Source: Dipteris shenzhenensis | Lineage: Eukaryota > Polypodiophyta > Polypodiopsida > Gleicheniales | Strand: one strand, 5' to 3' | Length of the DNA: 64,000 nt | NCBI GenBank assembly: GCA_047967505.1 | Contig: CM106539.1 | In this document: in pieces, positions 12,060 through 25,100 of the stretch | Numbering within the stretch: position 1 is the first letter of the stretch | Layout: every line of letters starts with the position of its first letter | Made by a program: the position numbers and the translations under genes | Notes under the pieces: model-generated | The model's input: only the letters and a program-made list of their open reading frames with translations | Database searches by the model: none | Told to the model about the DNA's origin: nothing

Positions 12060-12123
12060 CTGGAGTGCCCTTGCGAATATGCCTTCAATTGAAGCAATGA
12101 GGCTTTTTGTGAAAATTCTGGAG
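12060..12123 (+). CDS. ACBP-like exon 1 (first visible)
   Basis: Acceptor TTCTTACAG, donor GAG/GTGTGC. It encodes WSALANMPSIEAMRLFVKIL plus E, the C-terminal helix of the acyl-CoA-binding domain. The first base completes a codon begun in an unseen upstream exon, so this is not the gene's first exon. Confidence 0.92.
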
Positions 12124-13068
12124 GTGTGCATCTTCTTACAAGGGATTTTGGTTAAAGCCATCCTTATCCTTTAGTGATATGTGCAAATATCCAATGTAAT
12201 TTTGGATCAATATCATGCTTTCAGGAGGAGGATCCAGCATGGCTGTCCAAAGTGCAAGATCAAGGCCCAGAGGTAGGGATTAGTCTTTTGATATTATTGG
12301 TCTGGAGCTAGTTTGTTATATATGGCCAAAGAAATAACATACAGTGGCATGGTTAAACGTAAATAAATGTATGGCCCTACAATGGACATGTCCACATATA
12401 TGGACTACCTACTGAGGTGCTCTAATGATGTGAGCATAAACATCATAGCATGTGGCTCATTGTATGTGTGATGAAAAAATAATTTAAACACTGGCAGAAT
12501 TGTTGGAATAATAGGTTCATTTCCCCACTTGGGAGCCTCCATATGAAGAGAACAAGGGGGCAAGGCTCCTGCTTGAGGAAATGGTGTGAGAGGTTTATCT
12601 TTAGGGCAGAACAGAGCACTACGTGGGATGCCATGTGGGCAGGAGCATGGCTGCCACATGGAAAGATTAACTAGCAGCCATGTTGGCTGTACATCTGGCC
12701 CAGCATAAAGGTATGGGTGGCCCATAAAAGGGGCAGAGCTGGGGCTGGAGTAGAGCCCAGCAAGTTGCCTAAAGGAAGAGCTGAATGGGGCTTTTATAGC
12801 ACATTGTCTGGTTGGGCTCAGTCGGGGGGCGAGGAAAGATGGCCGACCAGGGTGATTAGCAACCAGGTTTGGGCCAATTATGGGAGGGATCGGCCTTAAT
12901 GGGTCAGCGATTTTGTGTCTGGAGCAGCTTGGATTTCGGGTAGATTGGGGTTGGCTGTTGAAGAGACCCAGTTGGCCTGATTAGAGAGTGGCAGACCAGC
13001 CCTTCACTTATAAAAAGGGGTCTTGTGCCCATTGTCCCTTCACAACTGAGAAGCTACAGGAGCTCTTA

Positions 13069-13146
<78 letters not shown>

Positions 13147-16100
13147 GATATGGTTGTATTAAAGTGCGCGTGAGACCCTTCAAGATCTATGGGACTGGCG
13201 ATCACTATCAACTAATAAAGATCCCTTGCATCCAGTGAGAAAAATATTACAAACTCGTTATATAGTGAGTACTTGTTGGGCTAGCTTGTGTGCTAGTCCG
13301 AACACCTTGTTGTGATGTTCCAAAACTCTTTCAAGTAGCTTCCTAGCTTTTTGTTTGGCTGCTCCAGCAGATTTATTAAGTTATCTATGCTGCCCTCATA
13401 ACCTTCTCGGATGTGTGTTTATCTCATTTTCAACCTCCCCTATGGGGCAGATTTTGCAGGTTGTTTCTTCTCTGGGAATCCTGGGGCCTAGGTCTTGCTC
13501 CCCTACCCTCTCCACATCGAGATCACTTGAACTAGTTCTGATTTTGCAGATTGGACACCTTTTAAATATTAATATGTTGTCCCCAAGGTATTTCTGCATT
13601 CCATAGCTGTCCATTGAGTTAATTTCGTGTCTCTTACTCTAGAGCTTGGCTCCGCTATCTCCCTGGGGCTTGCCGGTCTGTGCTGTTTGCACCGAAAAAA
13701 CTTAGTGATCATGGTCTGAATGGAGTTTGACTATATACCCTGATCTCGCCTATGTGTCTTGAGGAGATGTGTTATGCTCTAGCCGAGATAGCATGACCTC
13801 GGAAAGATCGGTGGGCATTTTCTCTTAGATGACCGACTTCTGTAATATTTAATGTGCGTAAATAAAATGGTCAAGAGAAGTATCTGCCAAGGTCCTAGGT
13901 GAGGGTGTAATGGCATTGACTAGGTGGTTCTGAGTGCTAAGGCCTAGGTGCACCTAAATGTGTAATAATGCCAAGGGGCAAATGTTCTAAATTGTGCCCC
14001 TGAAGGGGGAAGGTGAGTGGTAGAAGTACAAGAGGGAGAGAGTGAGAGAGAAGACTCCAAATGTGCGGGTGTGAAGTGATGAGCCACACCACAAACTCTT
14101 AAGTTTTATTAGGATTAGGTTTTTCCCCCTATGACTGTCTTAAGACAGTCATAGGTGTCATAACTTTAATAAAGGGGTGGCAATGTGCCTTTACCCCAAC
14201 AACCTCCCACCTAAAGGCCAATATGCCTAAAGGGGAGAAAAGAATAAAAATTACAGCAATATACAGTTACTGTATACAAGACCATAAAATAAGAGTGGTC
14301 TCATCCTAATCCCATGATGTGGCGGCAATGTGCAAACCGCTCTGTAGGCAAGCTCTTAGTGAGCAAATCTGCAGGATTATCATCAGTATGCACCTTCACA
14401 AGCTCAAGTCGCTTGTCTTCCAGTACCTCCCTGATGAAATGATATTTCACATCTATGTGCTTGGTCTTCTGATGAAAGACCGGATTCTTTGCCAACATGA
14501 TAGCACTCTGACTATCACAATGCAAAACTGGCATATCTCCTGTAATGCCCAAGTCTCCCACCAGCCGAGTAAGCCATATTGCTTCCTTGCAAGCCTCAGT
14601 GGCTGCAACATATTCAGCTTCAGTAGTTGACAGTGCAACGCATTTCTGCAATCGAGACACCCATGATATAGCACCTCCTGCAAATGTGAAAATATAACCG
14701 GTAGTAGACTTTCGGTTATTTGCATTCCCTGCATAGTCTGAATCTGTAAAACCATGCACCAATGCATCCTGCCTACCATAGCATATGCACAAGTCTTTGG
14801 TACCCTTGAGATACCTCAAGACAACTTTCACTGCTTCCCAGTGCCGCTTGCCTGGATTTGCCATATACCTGCTGATGACTCCCACCGCAAAAGCAATATC
14901 CGGACGAGTGGCAACCATGGCATACATCAAAGAACCAACTGCAGATGCATACGGAACCTTGGCCATTTCAGCCTTATCATCATCTGATCTGGGGCTGTCC
15001 TTACTGCTGAGTTTTAAATGTGGAGGCAACGGGGTACTAATAGACTTCCCCCCCTCCATTTTAAACCTCTGCAGTACTTTGTCAATGTACTCCTTTTGTG
15101 ACAGAAACAAAAGTCCCTTGGACCTGTCACGAGTAATCCGCATGCCAAGAATATGGTTTGCATCACCCAAGTCTTTCATGTCAAAAGACTTATGCAGTTG
15201 TTTCTTTAAAGCACTAATCTCAAGCTGAGATTTACTGGCAATCAGCATGTCATCCACATATAGAATGAGTAGCATCAAACTGCCATCCTTTGCCCGTTTA
15301 GTGTACAAGCAATGATCGGTCTCACACCTATGATACCCTTGGGACTGCATGAAGGCATCAAACTTCTTGTACCATTCTCTTGGTGCCTGCTTGAGTCCAT
15401 ACAAGCTCCTCTTGAGCTTACACACAAGCTGCTCTTTCCCTTTAACAGCATATCCCTCTGGCTGACTCATATAGATCTCATCATGGAGATCTCCGTGAAG
15501 AAAAGAAGTCTTCACATCCATCTGACATAAATCCATGTCCTCATGAGCAACAAGAGCTAACACTGCTCTCAAAGTAGTCATCTTGACTACAGGGGAAAAG
15601 ATCTCATCAAAATCAATGCCGCTTAAATCCCTTGGCAACCAATCTGGCCTTATACATTGAAAAAACATTTGAATCCACTTTGACTTTGTAAACCTACTTG
15701 CATGGCAAAACCTTTCTGTCAGCAGGTAGTTGCACCAAGTCCCATGTATCATTTTGAAGTAGGGAGTCCATTTCTGACTGCATGGCTTTCTCCCACTTCC
15801 TTTTCTCTGTTCTTCCCATAGCTTCCTTGAAGCTGGAAGGCTCACCACAATTTGTCAGCATGATAAAATCAGCCACATTGTTGGCTCCTGGAACAAACCT
15901 GTCAGGAGGCCGTTGTACACGGGTGCTCCTCCTAACAAAATGTTCCGAATTAGGCTGCTGTCCAGCCTGTTCGTCATGCATGACGGGTGGCTGTACCACC
16001 ATATCTGGCTGTTCTACAGCCCTATCTGCTGGCATATCCAGTGGTGCATCATTGGCAAAATTATCTGGCTGATTTCCAGCCTGTATACCCTCTTGAACAG

Positions 16101-19100
16101 GGTTATCTGCAGCAGCCTGCTGCTGCATATAAAAGGGCATTCTTTGCTGTCCAACATCATCATAAATAACCCTCCTGTATTCCACAGGTTGCACGGGTTC
16201 CTTGTGTACACTATCCTCTTTAAAGATGACATCATTGCTGCGTATAATCTTCCGTTTAACGGGATCCCATAACCTGTACCCCATTTCACCTTCGTCACCA
16301 TAACCCATAAAGATGCATCTGATAGACTTTGGCTCCAGTTTGGTGCGCAGTTCTTTGCGTACATGAGCAAAGCACTCGCAGCCAAATACACGTAAGTGCT
16401 TATATGAGGGTGGCTTGCCAGACCACCCCTCCTCTGGCACTTTCAACTCCAAAGCCTTGTTTGGTGACCTGTTAATAATGTGAACTGCTGTTTGCACGGC
16501 TTCTGTCCAAAAGCCATGGGGCAATGCAGCATAAGACAACATACATCGAACCTTCTCTTGAATAGTTCGATTCATTCGCTCACTTACACCATTTTGAGAT
16601 GCATTATGAGGGGCTGTGAGTTCCTGTTTGATGCCCTTAGCTTCGCAAAACTGCACAAAAGCATGTGACACATACTCACCCCCATTATCGGATCTGAGGC
16701 ATTTCAGCCTGCGACCTGTCCGATTCTCAACCTGAGGGACAAACTTCTTGAAAGCATCTAAGACATCACTTTTATGCTTCAAGAAATAGACCCACACTCT
16801 GCGTGTGGCATCATCAATAAAAGTAATGAAATACTTTGCACCCCCTAGTGATAACTGTGGCATCTCACACAAATCAGTGTGCACTAGATCAAGCGGTGCT
16901 CTATTCTGGGGAGTTCTCCTCTTATGAGGAGTCACAGAATGCTTGCCAAATATGCAATGATCACAAGTAGGCAAATCTGAAAAAGAAAGAGACGGCAGAT
17001 AACCCAAACGTGACAGTTCTTGCATTCCTTTAACAGACATGTGTCCCAACCGGCTATGCCACAATGAAACCTTTGACAGCTCGGTTATGGCAACAACATG
17101 ATTACCCACACTGGAAACATAAAGAGGGTACAAGGTATCACTCTTAAAACCCTCAGCCACTACAACCTGGCCATCAGTAATCACCCATTTGGAATCCCCA
17201 AATGTGGTGTGGTAACCACTGTCATCCAACAAGCCAGTGCTAATCAGATTTTTCTTGATTTGCGGCACATGGCGAACACCATCAAGCATAAATGTGCGTC
17301 CATCAGGGAACACTATCTGTATACTGCCAATCCCTGCAATCTGACATGCATAGTTGTTCCCAAGGTGAACAACTCCATGAGTACCTGTGTAGGAAGTAAA
17401 CCACTCCCTATGAGGAGTAACATGAAAAGAAGCACCTGAATCCAAGAGCCAGGTGTGCATGTCATGGCCATCAATAACCAAGGTATGTGCAATTACAGCA
17501 GAAGAACATAATACCTCATGTCTGTCACTGTCACTGTCCTCTGCTGCAACATTCACTGCATCCAAGTGATCTACCTTGGCCTTGCCTTTGCCTTTACTTC
17601 CACTGCCTGCATCCTTTACTTCAGCCTTGTTGGCTTTCTGATCCCGTATAAACTTGAAGCACTTTAGACTTCACATGTCCCTTCTTGCCACAATAAAAGC
17701 ATTCAATGTCCTTTTTACCACGGGACTGACTTCGGGATTTGGACTTACTAGCAGATCTCCCCTTCTGCTGAGTCCTGCCTCTTTCCTGTACCTGCAAAGC
17801 ATTTGAAGACTTGCTGCCCGCATTATTTTTCCTGCTCATCTCCTCCATGAGGAGAGAGCTCTCTACATCAGCATATATAAGAGTGACATTCGAATTAGAC
17901 AAGGTGGTCTTGAAAGTGTCCCAACTCTCAGGAAGGGTACACAACAAGAAAGTAGCCTTGAACTCCTCATCAAGGTTCAACCCCTGTGCAATCAGTTGTG
18001 TAAAGATGGCATTGAACTCACTCAAGTGTGAGGTCATAGCTGTACCTTCCTTCATGCGAAGATCAACCAGCTTCTTCAACCAATACACCTTACTGGCTGA
18101 ACTCTTTTGGGCATACAACTCTGCTAGCCTCTGCCATACACCATAAGAGGTCTTTTCAGCCTGAACATTGTACACAAGAGAATCACTGAGAGTAAGCATG
18201 ATAGCAGCCCTCGCGGACAGATCTAGCTCCTCCCATTCATCATCTGACATCCCAGATGGCTTGACACCCTTCACCCTTATGGGCTTAGAAATCTTCTTAA
18301 GCAGAAGTACATTCAAACACTGTTCTGCCCATAATGCATAATTGTGTGCCCCTTCCAACTTCTTTATGTTCAGAATTGATGATTCACTTCCCCCTGATGC
18401 CATATCAGATAAGGAAAGTACCTGACTCCCTGTAAGTCAAGAAAGACTGAATAAAATTCTGATTTCTCAGAAAAAACCTGCTCTATCAAGAGCCAGGAGC
18501 ACTCACAATAGTGCTGTTTTTTTTTTTTTTTTTTAAACTGTCAGAAAATCTGCAGCACAACAGAAAATTTCTCTCCAGTTACTGTACCTTCTGACACACT
18601 GTACCGTGCTCAAATAGGCATAAAAAAAATAATTTCAGAATGCTGCAGCTGCTCCACAAGTGCTTTAATAGTGCATCGACAGCTGACAAAGCACAAAACA
18701 CTGCTGTAAACACTGCTGCACTGCTGTCCTGATCACTTCTCCCACCTCAGATGAGGTATTGCACTGATTTAATATGCATAAACCACTTGGCATATACTGT
18801 TTTGATTACCGAAAAAAAAAGAGCTCCAGACACTTCAGCCTGTCACAAAACCTGCAACAGAAAATGGGATAAATCCCAAGCAATTACCCTTCTGCCAAGG
18901 GAATAAAATGCATCTGAAGATCTCTGACAGTAACCCAAGTGCTCTCAAGCAAAATCTGGGCAAAAGCCCCTTGATCTGACACTTGTACCAAGTGAAAATA
19001 ACCTCAACAATGAGGGATAAGGCATACAATGTGCAAATCTCTCTGACAAAATCAACTAACAGTGTAATGCAAATACTGCCCTGTGTAGAAATGACATACA

Positions 19101-22100
19101 CAGATCCCAACGTACAAACACTCAATGAGGAACCTTTTGAGCACTGTCAACGATGGACAGTTAGGGACCGAGTAAACTCGATGCGCCCTGGCCAAGCGTG
19201 GCTCAACTGAGGTTCTCTGAGTGTTGCACAAGAAATATGACCTGCAAGAAAATGTCACCTCCACACTGCGGAAATCGAGACAAATGTGTGCACTGTGGCA
19301 CCACACTACCTCAAGGCATACAAAGCATCAACTGCCGGGCAAAAGCCCTATGATCTACTCACCCGTAAACTGAGATTCAAACCCAGTAAAAGCATATATC
19401 CTCTGCAAGATCAAGGCATTACCTTCCCAAAACAAAATAACTGTGCAATCAACCACACACTGTGGTTCTGGTCACCTCAAGCACGAGGGAGATGAAGGTA
19501 CTTGCTGTACTTTCAAAAAAACACAGTTTTGAGAACTGAAAATGATCCTGAATGAAGAGCAGAGTGCTCTTTCTCCTTCTCTTTCTTCCCCAGAGAAAAA
19601 AAAACTGATGTACCTGCTGTACTTTCGTACCTGTGTACCTGTGTAGATCCAAGGAGAAATTTCGAAATGTACTCCTCTGACGCAGATCCAAAACAAAAAA
19701 GCACCTTCCTGTCGAAAATCCCTGACACAGCTCCCTGTCACAGTCCGTACGGCGGCGTCCGTACGGTACAGTCGCATGTACGGTGTCCGTACGGCTGTAC
19801 GGACGGCCGTATGTCCGTACGGCGCGCGAAATGATGCGCTGCCCGCTCTGCTGCCCGCCTGCGAAATGGCGCGCTGCTGCGCCCCCCGCGCTGCTGCCCG
19901 CTCTGCTGCTGCGCTGCTGCTGCCCGCTCTGCCTCGCTGCAGCCCTGCGGGCCACTAGGGCAAAGAGGTAGGGAGTGGGTAGACGGAGTGGAGAGGGAGG
20001 GGTAGGCTCTGATACCAGTTGAAGGGGGAAGGTGAGTGGTAGAAGTACAAGAGGGAGAGAGTGAGAGAGAAGACTCCAAATGTGCGGGTGTGAAGTGATG
20101 AGCCACACCACAAACTCTTAAGTTTTATTAGGATTAGGTTTTTCCCCCTATGACTGTCTTAAGACAGTCATAGGTGTCATAACTTTAATAAAGGGGTGGC
20201 AATGTGCCTTTACCCCAACAGCCCCAAGAGAGGGGTATTTGGTGTACCAAGTAAAAAGGTCTAAAATGAGGACATGTGGCAGAGGGAACCATCTAGGGAG
20301 ATGTGGGTTTGTGGATAGGCATGAGAGATAAATTACGTATCTTAAGTAACATGCGATCCACGAAATTGGCTGGGTGGAAATTCGTAATGCCATCGCCTGT
20401 GATTGACGAAACCGAGAGGGAGAATTAGGAAATGTTCATTTCATTTTGGTATCAGAGCACATGGTAGAGATCAAGGGATGGACGAAAGACCAGAACTTCA
20501 GGCTGGACGAACGGGATGAGAAGAGAGCGTGAAGTGCAGCGTGATCTGAAGCGGTCGGGTACAGGGAGTGCGTGATAATTCGGCTGCTCGTGACTTGCGA
20601 CGAATTTGGAGGTTGTTGCCCGTGACGACGAACAGCAGGCCTGAGGACAGCGTGGTGGCTGAGTTCGTTTTGCGGGAGATCTTCGATGAGCATTCACTTG
20701 ATAGTGGACGACAGGCTTGGAGAGCAGGCTGATGATGAGCTGTGATGGCATGGCGCACCTTCGAGTATTCGACGGACAAGCCTTGCGTGGTTGTGTTGAT
20801 GCCAGAAGCTAAGCTCTTACAGGTATTCTGCAAGTGAAAGAGTCACAGGGCCTGGACCTTCCTGGTGGTCCGATGACGTATGGGTTTGCTGAGCAGCGAT
20901 GTGCGCCCGTGTGGAGGTGGCGATAATAAGTTCCGTCACGTGGGCTGCCTCGATGTTACAGTTACCAGACAGGCCGAAGGAACTCTAAGCATCGTGACTT
21001 GTACCTGTGGTCCAAAACCAGCGTAACAAGGTTCGACAGGAGGAGTGACAAGTGATTCTTGGTCTCAGCGTCGTCTTTGACGATTAACTCCAGGGAGCAA
21101 AATTTCTTTTCTTCTATATCAAATTTTAGTTTCCAGTTGCAGGCGATTTATTCTTGTACAGCAGAGGCTGCAGTTTATTATTCCTGTATAACAAAAGGGG
21201 AATCTGAAAAAAAAAAAAAGAGAAAAAAAAATTCTATTTTTCTTTTTGAAACTATGGAGGCAGAGGGACAAGATTCTAGGGTGAATCCTAGTGAATCTAG
21301 AGCACGGTCTACATAACAAATGTCCTATCACACAACACCTACTTTGGTGGGTAGGATTTCGGTATTAGAAGATGCTTTACAGCAAATTATGAACTAGCAG
21401 CTTCAAGTGAACGCTGGTCAAAATGAAATTAGGGAGATGGTGCAAGCCTTGTGGCTAGGCCATCTAGAATTGACAAGGGCAAAGCTCCAGCAGAGCCAGA
21501 GCCCAGTACACACTCATCAGAGCGTGCGAAGGTCAAGGTGCCTAATATTGCCAACTATAGACCGGAGAAGTACGCTGGTCGGATGACCGAGCGCAGTTCT
21601 GATGTGATCGAGGTTTGGTTACACAAGTGGGAAGAAGCCTTCGCCATTTGTGAAATCAGATCTGATCTAAAGAAAATCCATGAGGCCACTCACCTGTTTA
21701 TTGAGGCAACGGATAGATGGTGGATAAAGCAACAGAAAGATCAGGTTGCCCCTACCACCTGGGAAGGGTTTAAAGCTGAATTTAAGAAACACTTTCTTCC
21801 ACCTGACGAAGAGTCCCGAGCTTGGGATGCTTATAGAAACCTTCGTCAGAGGAATCTGTCGGTGGCAGAGTACACTAACAAGTTCAGGGAATGTGTTATG
21901 AAGATAACAGACCCTCTCCCTATGTCGGTTCAGTTGAAAGACTATATCTATGGACTGAACGACAAGATTAAAATGGAAGTTCGGGCTAAATATGTGACTA
22001 CATTAGATGAATCTATTGCAGTATCCCTGAACTATGAGGATGCCAGAGGCAGATCTAGTGGATTTGTGCAGGCAGGGACTCAGTATGAGTACCCGAGAAA

Positions 22101-25100
22101 AGGGGGATTTCAGAGGAAATGGACTTCAAAGACAAGTGTCTCGCAGCCAAGTGGCCAAACCAAGCAGGTGAAGCCGGTTGAGGGACCAGCAAAAACAAGT
22201 ACCACAGTTGGGGTGAAAAGGAAAATAACTCCAATGGCAGCCCGGGCTTGGTCAAAGTCCTCGTTGACCCCTGAGCATAAAGAGAAAGCTAGAAAAGAAG
22301 GATTGTGCTTCGGCTGCCTTCAGCGACATCAGTGGAAAGATTGTCCACTGAATAAAGACCGTCGCACAGCCAATATGATAATATCTGAATGTGACGCGGA
22401 AATGCAGGAGAGTCCCAATGCGGAACATATGCAGATGCAATTGGCGGGACCTTCTCAGAGGTTAGTACTTGTGTTGTTAAGTGTGTCTGTTACTAAGTTA
22501 GTAAGCGGTGCACCTGATAACATCCTTTCAAAGCCCGCAGCAACGGGGTATACGGTTTTTGATGAGCCGGAGTTGATTAAAATGAAAGGGCAAGTAGCCA
22601 GTCATGATGTGATTGTGTTGTTTGACTCAGCGTCAACACACAATGTAATCAACTCGAAGCTTATTAAGAGGCTCAAGTTGAAAACTAGTCCGTCTGATTA
22701 TGCTTATACGGTCAGGATGGCGGAGGAAAGTTCCAGTTCAAGATGAACGGAGTAGAATATGTTTTACGAGGTGAAAAGGATTTACCTCGAGGACCATTGA
22801 TTTCAGCCATGGAAATTCGGAAGACTCCGAAAGAGTTTCTGTGTGTGTGTATAGCATTGGTATAGTCGATTGATGATGCATCGACTAGCACTGAGTGTTA
22901 CGCTCTAGCCGAGGTAGCATGACCTCGGAAGAATCAGTCGACATTTCCCTTATAGGATCTATCTTTGTAATATATGTGTTTGCGCTTTATGTAAATGATC
23001 GGGAGGGATTAATGTCAAGGTCCTAGGTGAGGGCTGATAGCACCGGACTAGATAGATCTGAGACCAGGGGCCTAGTGCAAAGAATGTGCCTAGGGGCAAG
23101 GAATTAAATGCATCCCAAGAGAGGGGTGAACTGTTGCATTAGTAAGGCCCTATATGGATGACATATGGCATCTAGATCTATCTAGGGAATTGGGGTGTCA
23201 AAGCTTGTGAGAGAATGGAGAATTGGGTAATTACGTGATTTCAAAAATAGCTCTCTCTCTCTTGCTTTTGAGCTTTGGCAGTTTGGCTGGGTGGTTAAGA
23301 TGGTGCTACTCCCGTGATCAGAAAACGTGGCTTGGAAGAGAAAGTCGTGATATTTGGTATCAGAGCTGAAGGTTGGAAGGAAGGGTGAATCGACGAACGG
23401 GCTGTTGGAGCGATCCAAGAGAGGGGTAGAAATGATATTTGCTATCAGAATTGCATTGTTGGAGGATGCCTTACAACAGTTGTTAGCACAGCAATTACAA
23501 GCTAATGCAGGGCAGTCCGAACTTAGGAGAACACTCCAGAGTATGTCTGCCAGACCTTCTCGAGAGGAGAAGGGAAAGGCTCCAATGGAACCGGAGTCTA
23601 GTGTCCATACGGTCGAGCCTAGGAAGGCAAAAGTGCCAATTATTGCCAATTACAGACCGGAAAAGTATTCTGGTCGGATGAACGACCGTAGCTCCGATGT
23701 CATTGAGACATGGTTACACAAATGGGACGAGGCGTTCGCCATTTGTGAGATCAGAAATGACATCAAAAAGATCCGCGAGGCCACCCACATGTTTAGTGAG
23801 GCAGCGGATCGGTGGTGGATTAAGCAACAAAAGGATGGCATAGCATCCACTACCTGGGAGGGGTTTAAAAGAGAGTTCAGGAAACACTTCTTACCTCCTG
23901 ACGAGGCATCCCGAGCTTGGGATCAATATAGGAACCTGCGTCAGAGAAATTTATCAGTGGCAGAATACACTGATAAGTTTCGAGAGAGTGTAATGAAGGT
24001 TGATGAACCCCTGCCTCAATCAATCCAAGTGAAAGATTTCATATTTGGATTGAATGACCGAATAAAAATGGAAGTTCGGGCTAAGTACGCGAACACGCTA
24101 GATGATGCAATAGCTATAGCCTTGAACTATGAGGATGCCAAGGGCAGCAAGCCAAGTGGGTTTGCACAGGTCGGAACCCAGTATGGGTATCCAAAGAAAT
24201 CTGGGTTTAAGAAGAAGTGGACTAGTAAAGGGAGTGGTTCGCAGCCGAGTGGTCAAGCCAAGCAGGCGAGACCGGCTGAAACTCCTAAACCAAGTACCAC
24301 CATTGGAGTGAAGAGAAAAGTAACTCCAATGGCAGCCCGGGCTTGGTCTAAGTCTCCCTTGAACCCGGAACAAAGGGAAAAAGCGAGGAGAGAAGGCTTA
24401 TGCTTTGGTTGCCTTCAACCTCATCAGTGGAGAGATTGTCCACGTAATAAAGATCGTCGGATGGCTGAGATGGTGATCTCAGAGTGCGACGTGGAGATGC
24501 AGGGAAGTCCCAGAGCGGAAGAGATGCAGATTCAGCTAGCGGGATCTTCTCAGAGGTTAGTACCTTGTTTGTTTTGTGTGTCTGTTACTAAGTTAGTGAC
24601 GAGTGCACCTGATAACATCCTATCTAAGCCCGCAGCAACGGGGTATACAGCCTTCAATGATACGGAGCTAATCAAAATGAAAGGGCAAGTGGCCAATCAT
24701 GATGTCATTGTGTTGTTTGACTCAGCGTCAACTCACAATGTGATTAACTCCAAGCTCGTGAAGAGGCTGAAATTGAAAACAAGTCCATCTGACTATGCGT
24801 ATACAGTCAGGATGGCTGATGGAAGTTCAACTGAAGTATGGGACCAAAGGGTTACCCAGTTGGAGCTTCAGATTCAGGACTATACTGAGAAGCTTGATTT
24901 TGAAATAACCAAGCTTGCTCATGCGGATATAGCCCTGGGAATGGCGTGGCATTCTAGGAAGAATCCAGCCATTGATTGGAAAAAGCACGTATATCAATTC
25001 AAGATGAATGATGTGCTTTATGTCTTGCGAGGTGGAAGAGATATACCTCAGGGACCGTTGGTTTCCGTGATGGAAATCAGAAAGGCTCAAGTAGAGTCTT

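Larger units (their letters stand above)
14001..20220 (-). mobile_element. Ty1/copia element Copia-C, nested in the gypsy-A LTR
   Basis: 6220 bp on the minus strand, with short 201-bp LTRs at 14001-14201 and 20020-20220 that I read as identical. Target-site duplication GCCCC is at 13996-14000 and 20221-20225. The minus strand starts TGTTGGGGTAAAGG and ends CCCCCTTCA. Gag, protease-integrase and reverse transcriptase-RNase H are present in three different frames. A leader of about 1.6 kb separates the primer-binding site from gag. It is very recent, yet its pol is interrupted. Confidence 0.97.

Noticed and set aside
19738-20111. Ser/Ala-rich frames of up to 220 codons over the Copia-C leader and 5' LTR
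   Set aside because: They span the LTR and primer-binding site and have repeat-driven composition; not element proteins.
23354-23431. Start of the gypsy-B frame at a TTG inside the primer-binding site
   Set aside because: The ATG at 23432 is the first plausible start; translation from the primer site would be an artefact.
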